This document shows positions 16,241-24,266 of a DNA stretch of 33,679 nucleotides, in pieces. How positions within the stretch are numbered: the first letter of the stretch is position 1; the number at the start of each line of letters is the position of its first letter. This DNA comes from an uncultured Bacteroidota bacterium (GTDB taxonomy: Bacteria > Bacteroidota > Bacteroidia > AKYH767-A > JABDAW01). The notes beneath the pieces were generated by a model. The model did not search any database and was not told the DNA's origin. It saw nothing but the letters and a program-made list of their open reading frames with translations. The position numbers were made by a program, and so were the translations under genes. The stretch lies in the NCBI GenBank assembly GCA_903911135.1, contig CAIWCG010000124.1:1-33679 (forward strand), given 5' to 3'.

Positions 16241-17230
16241 ATGAAAGTAGCCGTAATAGGTGCCACGGGATTGGTTGGCAGCATGATGTTGAAGGTTTTG
16301 GAAGAGCATGATTTCCCTCTAACCGAACTGATTCCGGTGGCAACGGATAAGTCCATAGGAAAGAAGGTAGTTTATAAAGGCAAGGAATATAAAGTCATCG
16401 GAATGGATGATGCCCTGATGATGAAACCTGATATCGCATTGTTTTCTGCCGGTGGTAATACATCGCTGGAACATGCTCCACGATTTGCCGCCGTTGGAAC
16501 TACCGTCATCGACAATTCTTCAGCATGGCGAATGGATAAGGACAAGAAACTTATTGTTCCTGAAATCAATGCCAATGTATTGACCAAAGCGGATAAGATC
16601 ATTGCCAATCCAAATTGCTCCACCATACAAATGGTGATGGCTTTGGCACCCTTGCATAAGAGATTCAAGATAAAACGATTGGTTATCTCCACCTATCAAT
16701 CCGTCAGTGGAACAGGTGCAAAGGCCTTGCAACAGATGGAGAATGAACGTAGTCGGATAACCGGTGAAATGGTTTATCATTATCCAATCGATAAGAATTG
16801 TATTCCTCATTGTGATGTTTTTTTGGATAATGATTACACCAAAGAAGAGATGAAAATGGTGAATGAAACCAGAAAGATACTTGGCGATGATTCGATTCGA
16901 ATCACCGCTACCTGCGTTCGTGTTCCGGTGAATGGCGGTCATTCCGAGTCCGTGAACATTGAATTTGAAAATGATTTCGATGTGAAGGAGGTTCGAGAAA
17001 TACTATCCAATACAAAAGGTGTTGTTGTTGAGGATGACCCAAAGAACAATGTTTATCCCATGCCTTTGTTTGCCTTCGGTAAGGATGATGTTTTTGTTGG
17101 GAGAATCAGACGGGATGACTCCAATCCCAATACGCTGAACCTATGGATTGTAGCCGATAATCTCCGCAAGGGAGCAGCTACCAATGCCGTTCAAATTGCA
17201 GAATATCTTGTTGCGAATGGACAAAATTAA
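16241..17230 (+). CDS. asd: Aspartate-semialdehyde dehydrogenase
   Basis: A 329-residue enzyme with NADP-binding GATGLVG (7-13), the active-site cysteine C126 in NPNCST, QSVSGTGAKA, and the catalytic histidine H234 in NGGHSES. It reduces aspartyl phosphate to aspartate semialdehyde, the branch point to lysine/diaminopimelate, threonine and methionine. Length and motifs are typical of the bacterial family and all catalytic residues are present. It stands alone on the plus strand, with its stop 11 bases from the converging ACP phosphodiesterase gene. A TATAAT-like stretch lies upstream but no clear TAnnTTTG box. Confidence 0.96.
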   Translation: MKVAVIGATGLVGSMMLKVLEEHDFPLTELIPVATDKSIGKKVVYKGKEYKVIGMDDALMMKPDIALFSAGGNTSLEHAPRFAAVGTTVIDNSSAWRMDKDKKLIVPEINANVLTKADKIIANPNCSTIQMVMALAPLHKRFKIKRLVISTYQSVSGTGAKALQQMENERSRITGEMVYHYPIDKNCIPHCDVFLDNDYTKEEMKMVNETRKILGDDSIRITATCVRVPVNGGHSESVNIEFENDFDVKEVREILSNTKGVVVEDDPKNNVYPMPLFAFGKDDVFVGRIRRDDSNPNTLNLWIVADNLRKGAATNAVQIAEYLVANGQN

Positions 17231-17241
17231 GAAAGCAATTA

Positions 17242-17826
17242 TTAATGGCTCTTACCAAAGACTTCGACTGCTTTAATCAAGTCTTGAAAGAACTCTTTGA
17301 ACTCCTTATCATATAAGTCAAAATTCCTTTTCAAATCGCCGATTGACAACTCCATGTTTGACTTGAACTTGGCCTTTCTCGACATGCCATTCAATACCTT
17401 TTCTATCCCCATGAAGTTGGAATAATTATACAACCAATCGTATTCAATCATATAGGGCATCAACTTTTTAATGCCAACAGGTAAAATTTCTTCCTTATTC
17501 ATCACGATTTCATAGCATTGCTTTGAATAATCCTTCAAAGGTATTTTTGAATAATCATGCCAATTCACAGCCAAGAAATGATCATAAAAGATATCCAATA
17601 TCACCGGGGAATATTTATGATAGGCTGGTCGTAAACGTATCTTACCAACCTCAACTATAGGATGTGAATCGGTAAAACGGTCTATCTCCCGATGCAATTC
17701 AATACCCTTGATGATGCCATCACTATAGTTGTCATAATGCTTGCCCACCACATGGTCTGCAATGAAATTGCCCACCGTTACTTCAGGGTCGTCGCCTGAC
17801 AAGTAAAGGTGGGCAAGAAAATTCAT
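17242..17826 (-). CDS. Acyl carrier protein phosphodiesterase (AcpH family)
   Basis: A 194-residue protein that starts MNFLAHLYLSGDDPEVTVGN and contains GNFIADHVVG, an IELHREIDRFTDSHP metal-site region and LDIFYDHFLAVNW, all characteristic of the AcpH/DUF479 family. AcpH removes the 4'-phosphopantetheine arm from holo-ACP. The aspartate and histidine residues expected at the metal site (D24, H25, H46, D50, D53, H54) are present. The gene follows efp by 45 bases on the same strand and may be read through from the efp promoter. The biochemical role is assigned by family only. Confidence 0.8.
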   Translation of the reverse strand: MNFLAHLYLSGDDPEVTVGNFIADHVVGKHYDNYSDGIIKGIELHREIDRFTDSHPIVEVGKIRLRPAYHKYSPVILDIFYDHFLAVNWHDYSKIPLKDYSKQCYEIVMNKEEILPVGIKKLMPYMIEYDWLYNYSNFMGIEKVLNGMSRKAKFKSNMELSIGDLKRNFDLYDKEFKEFFQDLIKAVEVFGKSH

Positions 17827-17871
17827 TTGTATTATTAATGACGATAAATCACCGAATCGTCAAACAATTAT

Positions 17872-18432
17872 TTACTTTATTTTTCCGCAATAGCTCGAAT
17901 CCCGTGTATCAATCTTTATGATTTCACCGATATTCACGAACAAGGGTACTTGAACTTCAGCACCTGTCTCCAAGGTTGCAGCTTTCAAGGTGTTGGTAGC
18001 GGTATTTCCTCGCTCACCAGGTTCGGTATAGGTAACTTCCAATTCCACGAATGTAGGGGCATCTGCAATGATTGGCGTATCGCCTTCGAATGCAACCTTT
18101 ACGGTCATGCCTTCTTTCAGGAAACGGGCATTTTCTCCAAACAAATCTGCAGGAATGTGCATTTGTTCGTAGGTCTCGTTATCCATGCAAATCAAATGTG
18201 CATCCTCTTTATATATATATTGTAGTTCCTTGTATTCCATTCTTACCAATTCCACTTCTTCGCCTGAACGGAAGCGGTATTCAGCTGATTTTCCTGTCTT
18301 TACATTCTTCATTTTTGCCTGATAAAAGGCGCGAAGATTTCCCGGAGTTCGATGTTGATATTCCGTTATCACACATAATTCTCCATTAAATCGAATCACC
18401 GATCCGAGATGAATATCTGATGTTGTAGCCAT
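17872..18432 (-). CDS. efp: Elongation factor P
   Basis: A 186-residue EF-P with three beta-barrel domains: KOW-like N-terminus (1-65), central (66-128) and C-terminal OB domain (129-186, ending GEIIKIDTRDSSYCGKIK). It binds the ribosome between the P and E sites and relieves stalling at polyproline. In the loop that normally carries the modified residue (PGKG in E. coli), this protein reads HRTPGNLRAF, so asparagine N32 occupies the position of Lys34. This implies either no modification or a different one. No EpmA, EpmB or EarP gene lies in the window. A consensus promoter lies directly upstream. Confidence 0.95.
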   Translation of the reverse strand: MATTSDIHLGSVIRFNGELCVITEYQHRTPGNLRAFYQAKMKNVKTGKSAEYRFRSGEEVELVRMEYKELQYIYKEDAHLICMDNETYEQMHIPADLFGENARFLKEGMTVKVAFEGDTPIIADAPTFVELEVTYTEPGERGNTATNTLKAATLETGAEVQVPLFVNIGEIIKIDTRDSSYCGKIK

Positions 18433-18466
18433 GTTATTATATTATATTTTTGATTATTAAGGGGCG

Positions 18467-18497
18467 CAAAAATAGGCTTTATCCTTTAAATAACAAA
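18467..18497 (-). promoter_or_regulatory. Promoter of efp
   Basis: On the minus strand: TTTG (18494-18497), a 19-base spacer, TATTTTTG (18467-18474). This is an exact match to the Bacteroidota housekeeping sigma consensus, about 35 bases before the efp ATG. Confidence 0.75.
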
Positions 18498-18600
18498 CTC
18501 TAACGCTTCTATAAGCTTGCCATTATGGATTTTTCAATGATTATGGATTGAAAAGAAACTATAATCATTGAATGAAAATAGGGACAAATGATATGGAATT

Positions 18601-19425
18601 TTAGAATCCTATCTTATAATTATAAATCGTATCGCGGTCTTTATAAACCAAGGTAAATCCATTGTTTTCAAAATGAATGACCCTGAAGGTGGTGAAATTA
18701 TTGCCTTCCATTTTTGCATCCATCATGATCAAACCACTTTCGTTATAAACCCTCAAAACTTTGAGATTCTTTATGGACTGATACTTGCTCATATCTGCAT
18801 CGCTGCCACTCAAAACAAGTTTTTCAAAGGTCTGAAACTGGGTCCTTTCTCCAATCAGTTTTACGAAATCATCAAAATTCGGCAATTTATTCGAATAAGC
18901 CACCCCTGCCAGATTGGTTTCGGTTGATTTCCCTGCTGTAAACTGGGTGCCCATTTGATTTCCTGTAGTATTGTTTTGGGTAAGATATACAATATTTGCC
19001 GCCATCATTGCCGCCACTACCTTCATCTTATGATAGGCCCTTTCCTTCACTTTTTCCATGCTGGATAAAACTGTCGTTCCCTTCGCTTTGGCACTTACTT
19101 CACCCAATTTGAAAAGGCCATTCACTTCGCTTTGAACTGATGTCAAGGTAACATTTTCACAATCTTCAGCACCAAAAACGGTCTTGTAGGAGGTGGCTTC
19201 AGCAAATGTTTGTACTCGTCCTGATTTCATCACTACCTTTTGAACCGTATTTTTATAAACCGTATTTACCAAATCTTCATTAGGATAACTGAATTTAATC
19301 GCATCGGCGGTAATTTCCTTTACGGAACAGGCGATTTTTTCATTATTGGTGTAAATGGTGTCCATTTGGGCAAATGACATTGCCGAGAAAACGGACAGAA
19401 CGATAATCATTAATGCGTTTTTCAT
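18601..19425 (-). CDS. Secreted or periplasmic hypothetical protein
   Basis: A 274-residue protein with a signal peptide (ALMIIVLSVFSAMSFAQ, cleavage near residue 19). The segment DTIYTNNEKIACSVKEITADAIKFSYPNEDLVNTVYKN... (about 22-60) resembles a small beta-domain commonly seen at the start of Bacteroidota periplasmic proteins. Residues about 130-155 (KMKVVAAMMAANIVYLT) are moderately hydrophobic. There is no T9SS domain, so it is probably retained in the periplasm or outer membrane. A TAGATTTG box at 19454-19461 gives a leader of about 22 bases. Function is unknown. Confidence 0.8.
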   Translation of the reverse strand: MKNALMIIVLSVFSAMSFAQMDTIYTNNEKIACSVKEITADAIKFSYPNEDLVNTVYKNTVQKVVMKSGRVQTFAEATSYKTVFGAEDCENVTLTSVQSEVNGLFKLGEVSAKAKGTTVLSSMEKVKERAYHKMKVVAAMMAANIVYLTQNNTTGNQMGTQFTAGKSTETNLAGVAYSNKLPNFDDFVKLIGERTQFQTFEKLVLSGSDADMSKYQSIKNLKVLRVYNESGLIMMDAKMEGNNFTTFRVIHFENNGFTLVYKDRDTIYNYKIGF

Positions 19426-19453
19426 TAGTACTATTTATTTTTAATTATGGTAG

Positions 19454-19461
19454 CAAATCTA
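19454..19461 (-). promoter_or_regulatory. Candidate -7 box of the 18601-19425 gene
   Basis: On the minus strand it reads TAGATTTG, matching TAnnTTTG, with a CTTG about 17 bases upstream as a weak -33 box. It lies 28 bases before the ATG. Confidence 0.5.
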
Positions 19462-19585
19462 CAAAATCTTTCTTTTATCAAGATTATTTTCAAAAAATAT
19501 ACCAAATTATTTAATCTGTTATTGAGGATTATAAAGTTTTGATAGGCCAAATTTTCATGCATAATCATCAATAATCATTAAAAAC

Positions 19586-19853
19586 CTTAAAAATGCCAGT
19601 CTTATTAATGGGATTAACATTTGTTGGTCTTAAAAAGGGCATTCCCATTAATGAGTCTGGTGTTTATGGTCTTAAAAATGCCAGGTGTATTGATAGAATT
19701 GGTATTTTGCAGCTTAAAACCTTAAAAAGGTCAATCCTCTTAAGAGGATTGGTGTTTTTAAGCCACAAAAGGTCAATCGTCTTAAGAGGATTGGTGTTTT
19801 TAAGCTACAAAAGGTCAATCATCTTAAGAGGATTGGTGTTTTTAAGGTTTTTA
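19586..19853. repeat. 42-bp tandem array 4 with long palindromes
   Basis: Six to seven units of 42 bases, twice the 21-base period of the other arrays (one interval is 43 and one irregular). Left units begin CTTAAAAATGCC. The last three begin GGTCAATC at 19729, 19771 and 19813 and each centres on a palindrome. In the first of these it is the perfect 20-bp CAATCCTCTTAAGAGGATTG; the other two have one mismatched pair. It lies between the 19425 gene start and the citrate synthase terminator. Confidence 0.85.
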
Positions 19854-19964
19854 ATGTTTTATGGATTTTTTGTCAAGCATATCATTGGCATCATCATAAA
19901 TTAATATGGATATTATAATTGCTTCAATTTATTGAGCTATCATACTATCCTGCTAATCATCAAT

Positions 19965-19997
19965 AAAAAAAGCCACACTATGAGAGTATGGCTTTTT
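19965..19997 (-). terminator. Rho-independent terminator of citrate synthase
   Basis: A hairpin, AAAGCCATACT / AGTGTGGCTTT on the minus strand, followed by a T run and lying about 22 bases past the citrate synthase stop. There is one mismatch in the stem. Placement and T-tract fit a terminator for the minus-strand gene. Confidence 0.8.
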
Positions 19998-20018
19998 ATA
20001 AATGGGGTTTGGTGGATT

Positions 20019-21338
20019 TTAATTGTTTTCCACTTTTTTGAGACCTTGTTTGAAAATCCAGTCGCTGGTGACAGAACCAGGACGTTCGAGCGGAGTGCCC
20101 AAAGCCCTATCCCACAACAAGGAAGTCAATACGCCAAGGGCGCGAGAAACGCCAAATAGGACGGTATAGAAATCGTATTCTACCATGCCATAATGAATGA
20201 GCAAAACGCCTGAATGGGCATCTACATTTGGCCAAGGATTCTTGATTTTTCCGATGGTTGACAAAATTGGAGGGACGACTTCATATATATTGCTGACAAT
20301 CTGGAAGTTCTCATCATCAGGCATGAATTTCAAGGCAAATTCCCTTTGTGCAGTGTATCGTGGATCAGTTTTACGCAATACTGCATGGCCATATCCTGGA
20401 ACTACTTTGCCTTCGGAAAGGGTTTTCTTCACATATTCGGCAATCTCATCTTTGGTTGGCACACGACCACCGAAAGATTCCTTCAAATCCAAAATCCAAC
20501 GAACTACTTCTTGGTTTGCAAGTCCATGCAAAGGACCGGCAAGACCGTTCATACCTGCAGAGAAAGAATAATAAGCATCGCTCAAGGCAGTGCCTACCAA
20601 GTGGGTGGCATGAGCCGAAACGTTTCCACCTTCATGGTCGGCATGAATGGTAAGATACAAACGCATCAATCGATGGAATTCGACATCATCATAACCGAGC
20701 ATGTGGGCAAAATTGGCAGCCCAATCCAGTTTGTGATTCGGTTCGATATGAACATCATCCTTATAAACCCTTCTATATATATAGGCAGCAACTCTTGGCA
20801 AACGAGCGATAAGATTCATGATATCCTCGTACATAGGATCCCAATGGTCCTTTTTGTTGATACCTTTTCTATAAGCAGCAGCAAAAACCGATTCTGTTTG
20901 CAAAGCCAAGACAGCTGCACTGAACTGGGTCATCGGATGGGTCGATTTTGGCAACGAATCAAGCATGTCGAAAACATGTTTAGGAACATTGCTTCTTCTT
21001 ACCCATTGGTTACTGATTCCATGAACATCTTCATCTGTTGGAAGTTGGTCCATAAGCATGAGATAGAAGATTCCCTCTGGCAAGGGTTCGTCGCCATCCT
21101 TTGCCTTTGGAAGCTTCTCGGCCAATTCCGGGATGGAATATCCACGGAAACGAATACCTTCTTCAGGGTCTAGCTTGGAGGTTTCAGTAACCATACCAAT
21201 CATTCCCTTCATACCGCTATATACCTGATCAATGGTGTATTGACCAATAACCTGATCACCATGAGCTTTTACAAACTCTTTTAACTGAACCGCGAATGGT
21301 AATGCTTTTTTCGCGAAATCTTCTTTTAACTTGTCCAT
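20019..21338 (-). CDS. gltA: Citrate synthase, eukaryotic (mitochondrial)-like type
   Basis: A 439-residue citrate synthase. The three catalytic-site histidine motifs are visible: IHADHEGGN (H235), GLAGPLHGLANQE (H271) and PGYGHAVLRKTDPRY (H318); the aspartate lies in WPNVDAHSG. These motifs and the N-terminal extension match the mitochondrial-type family better than the allosteric hexameric type of E. coli. It condenses oxaloacetate and acetyl-CoA in the TCA cycle and is cytoplasmic. It ends in its own terminator. No TAnnTTTG box is evident in the A/T-rich 48-base gap upstream. Confidence 0.94.
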   Translation of the reverse strand: MDKLKEDFAKKALPFAVQLKEFVKAHGDQVIGQYTIDQVYSGMKGMIGMVTETSKLDPEEGIRFRGYSIPELAEKLPKAKDGDEPLPEGIFYLMLMDQLPTDEDVHGISNQWVRRSNVPKHVFDMLDSLPKSTHPMTQFSAAVLALQTESVFAAAYRKGINKKDHWDPMYEDIMNLIARLPRVAAYIYRRVYKDDVHIEPNHKLDWAANFAHMLGYDDVEFHRLMRLYLTIHADHEGGNVSAHATHLVGTALSDAYYSFSAGMNGLAGPLHGLANQEVVRWILDLKESFGGRVPTKDEIAEYVKKTLSEGKVVPGYGHAVLRKTDPRYTAQREFALKFMPDDENFQIVSNIYEVVPPILSTIGKIKNPWPNVDAHSGVLLIHYGMVEYDFYTVLFGVSRALGVLTSLLWDRALGTPLERPGSVTSDWIFKQGLKKVENN

Positions 21339-21386
21339 AATGTTGTTTTTTTAATTATTATAAAAATTTAGAAATATATCTTTAAA

Positions 21387-21725
21387 TTAAGAAGTAAATA
21401 TTGAAATGTACTGAATACATAGAGCAGATGAATAATGCGGTTGGCGGCTATTTATTTTTAAAGGACTATAATCCGTTTTATTTCTTCTGTCTTTTATAAC
21501 CCCAGACTTATTCAACTCGGAAGCGAGCAAAAAAATACTCAATATAAATAACCCAATAATTATTGTCCACATGATATATTTAAATATGTTTTTGGCTTTT
21601 TTGGTAAATCTGGAACTTGTTTTCTTGACTCTAATTTTTTGTTTAATCCTTTTACGATGCTTATGGCGGTGGTGTCTATGTTCTATTATTTCGCCATCAT
21701 CATCATAATCTATTACCTCGCTCAT
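21387..21725 (-). CDS. Small single-pass membrane protein, hypothetical
   Basis: A 112-residue protein. The N-terminus is acidic (EVIDYDDDGEIIE), followed by a very basic His/Lys/Arg stretch (about 16-46) and one transmembrane segment (about 49-68, MWTIIIGLFILSIFLLA). The C-terminal 45 residues are not recognised. The basic segment before the membrane helix suggests an N-in orientation. It starts 20 bases after the eno stop and is probably in the eno transcript. The C-terminal ~20 residues (SSALCIQYISIFTS) look unlike a folded domain, so a frameshifted or extended tail is possible. Confidence 0.65.
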   Translation of the reverse strand: MSEVIDYDDDGEIIEHRHHRHKHRKRIKQKIRVKKTSSRFTKKAKNIFKYIMWTIIIGLFILSIFLLASELNKSGVIKDRRNKTDYSPLKINSRQPHYSSALCIQYISIFTS

Positions 21726-21745
21726 AAATCTATGTTCAATCTAAT

Positions 21746-23047
<1,302 letters not shown>

Positions 23048-23061
23048 TTATTTCAAGACTG

Positions 23062-23092
23062 CAAATATAATTTTATAAAATGGTTCTGCAAA
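23062..23092 (-). promoter_or_regulatory. Promoter of eno
   Basis: On the minus strand: TTTG (23089-23092), a 19-base spacer, TATATTTG (23062-23069). This matches the Bacteroidota consensus exactly and predicts a leader of about 16-18 bases to the eno ATG. Confidence 0.78.
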
Positions 23093-23230
23093 TGATTTTG
23101 TCAGAATTTTTATAATTTTTTCTCCTCCTCCTTATAAAACTCTCTGTTCCAAGGCATTAATTAACAATTTCGAACCCGCCCAAACCCTTGTTTTATCCTC
23201 CAAAACCGCCTCCCATTAACCCCTTCCTCA

Positions 23231-23435
23231 CTCCTAATTCTAAATTTATGATTCCTAATTTTCCTTTTGGGGCGCCCCCAGCAGCAGCCTTAAGGGAAAG
23301 GGCTGCTGCAAGGGGTCGGGGTGCTACGAGGGTTCGCTACGCTCCGTTTTTGCCTCCACCACCAAAGGCCAATAGGAGGCAAAGAACAGCCTTCGGCTCC
23401 TCTCCGCTCCCTCGCCCAAGCTCCGAACCACGATT
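23231..23435 (+). repeat. Structured repeat element, family A copy 1
   Basis: The element opens with an A/T-rich lead (CCTAATTCTAAATTTATG), then the palindrome GGGGCGCCCC (23269-23278). Stem 1 is GCAGCAGCC / GGCTGCTGC (23281-23309). Stem 2 is TTTGCCTCC / GGAGGCAAA (23349-23383). Stem 3 is AGCC-TTC-GGCT (23388-23398). Linkers such as GGTCGGGGTG and CTCCGTTTTTGCC are shared with copy 2 at 30474-30650, while stem bases differ in compensating pairs. A plus-strand open frame crosses it, but its arginine/proline-rich translation has no domain. Confidence 0.85.
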
Positions 23436-23514
23436 GCTGCCAACACCACAGGCAGTTCTCGCAACAAATTCTCTAATCTTCGGACAACTTCAAGCTAAAT
23501 CAAGCTAAAATCAC

Positions 23515-23913
23515 CCATTTCTGGTATCAAAGAAACCATTTCTTATATCTAAGAATTCATTTCTCTTATCTAAGAAACCATTTCTTACATCAAAGAATTC
23601 ATTTCTTAGGTTTAAGAAATCATTTCTCAAAGCAAAGAAAGCATTTCTCTTATAGCAGAAACCATTTCTTTTATCAAAGAAACCATTTCCTGAACCATTT
23701 TTTTCGGGTTTTTCACCAAATTTTCCATTTTTACGGTGGTCAAATTCATTTTGACGGTTGTCGAACCCAAAATGACGATGGTCAAAGTCAAAATGACCGT
23801 TGTCAAAGCCATTTTGACGAGCGTCAAAATCACTTCTACTCTTGTCAAATCCATTTTGACTACCGTCAAAATGCCGCCGACGATGGTCAAATTCCATTTA
23901 ACTGGCGTCGAAA
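23515..23913. repeat. 21-bp tandem array 5, two subfamilies in one register (19 units)
   Basis: Nineteen consecutive 21-base intervals without an indel. Units 1-8 (23515-23682) are of the form CATTTCTTATATCTAAGAA. Two degenerate intervals follow (23683-23724). Units 11-19 (23725-23913) are of the form CATTTTGAC-n4-GTCAAAATG. Both subfamilies are dyad-symmetric around a ~4-base centre, although their sequences differ. The minus strand stays open across the array and encodes a low-complexity seven-residue repeat. It lies between eno and the divergent 1610-residue gene. Confidence 0.9.
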
Positions 23914-23938
23914 TGCAGGTTTTGGGATGAAAACATGA

Positions 23939-24082
23939 TCGAAGCAACCTGCCATAGAGTCTAGCCCTGACATGCCCAAGATTATCCTCTTGTGCGTTGG
24001 CATTTTTGGGGGGTAAGGCAGAGATAATTGATGGCTGGCAGGACGTACATCGGTACGAGAACGGAACATAGGCTTCAAAAAA
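23939..24082 (-). repeat. Partial dispersed-repeat relic (family B-like, reversed)
   Basis: AACCTGCCATAG at 23946-23957 is the complement of part of the family B copy at 12633-12644 and also occurs at 496-507. CATAGGCTTCAAAAAA at 24067-24082 is repeated at 503-518. The segment directly follows array 5. It has no gene content. Confidence 0.5.
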
Positions 24083-24184
24083 TCAATACCTTGTTCCAGA
24101 ATAAAAATCGAATATGGGAGGGGACGAAAAGGAGTAGAATTTTAAGAAATGGTTGTAAGATTTTTAAGAAATTGCAAAATAAAA

Positions 24185-24216
24185 TTTGTATAACCGAACA
24201 TTTTTGTGTAATTTTG
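24185..24216 (+). promoter_or_regulatory. Candidate promoter of the 1610-residue T9SS protein gene
   Basis: TTTG (24185-24188), a 20-base spacer, TAATTTTG (24209-24216). This agrees with the Bacteroidota consensus and predicts a start near 24222, about 45 bases before ATG 24267. Confidence 0.65.
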
Positions 24217-24266
24217 TGGCTCGAAAACAAAGTGACTTCCAAACTAAAAAAAACACCTCGATCATA

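Noticed and set aside
23188-23508. Plus-strand ORF of 106 residues, proline/arginine-rich
   Set aside because: It runs through the family A structured element, and its residues follow the hairpin sequences. The homologous copy at 30474-30650 does not keep the frame.
24186-24266. Upstream extension of the 1610-residue protein
   Set aside because: These codons lie within the -33/-7 promoter region. ATG 24267 is directly followed by a signal peptide.
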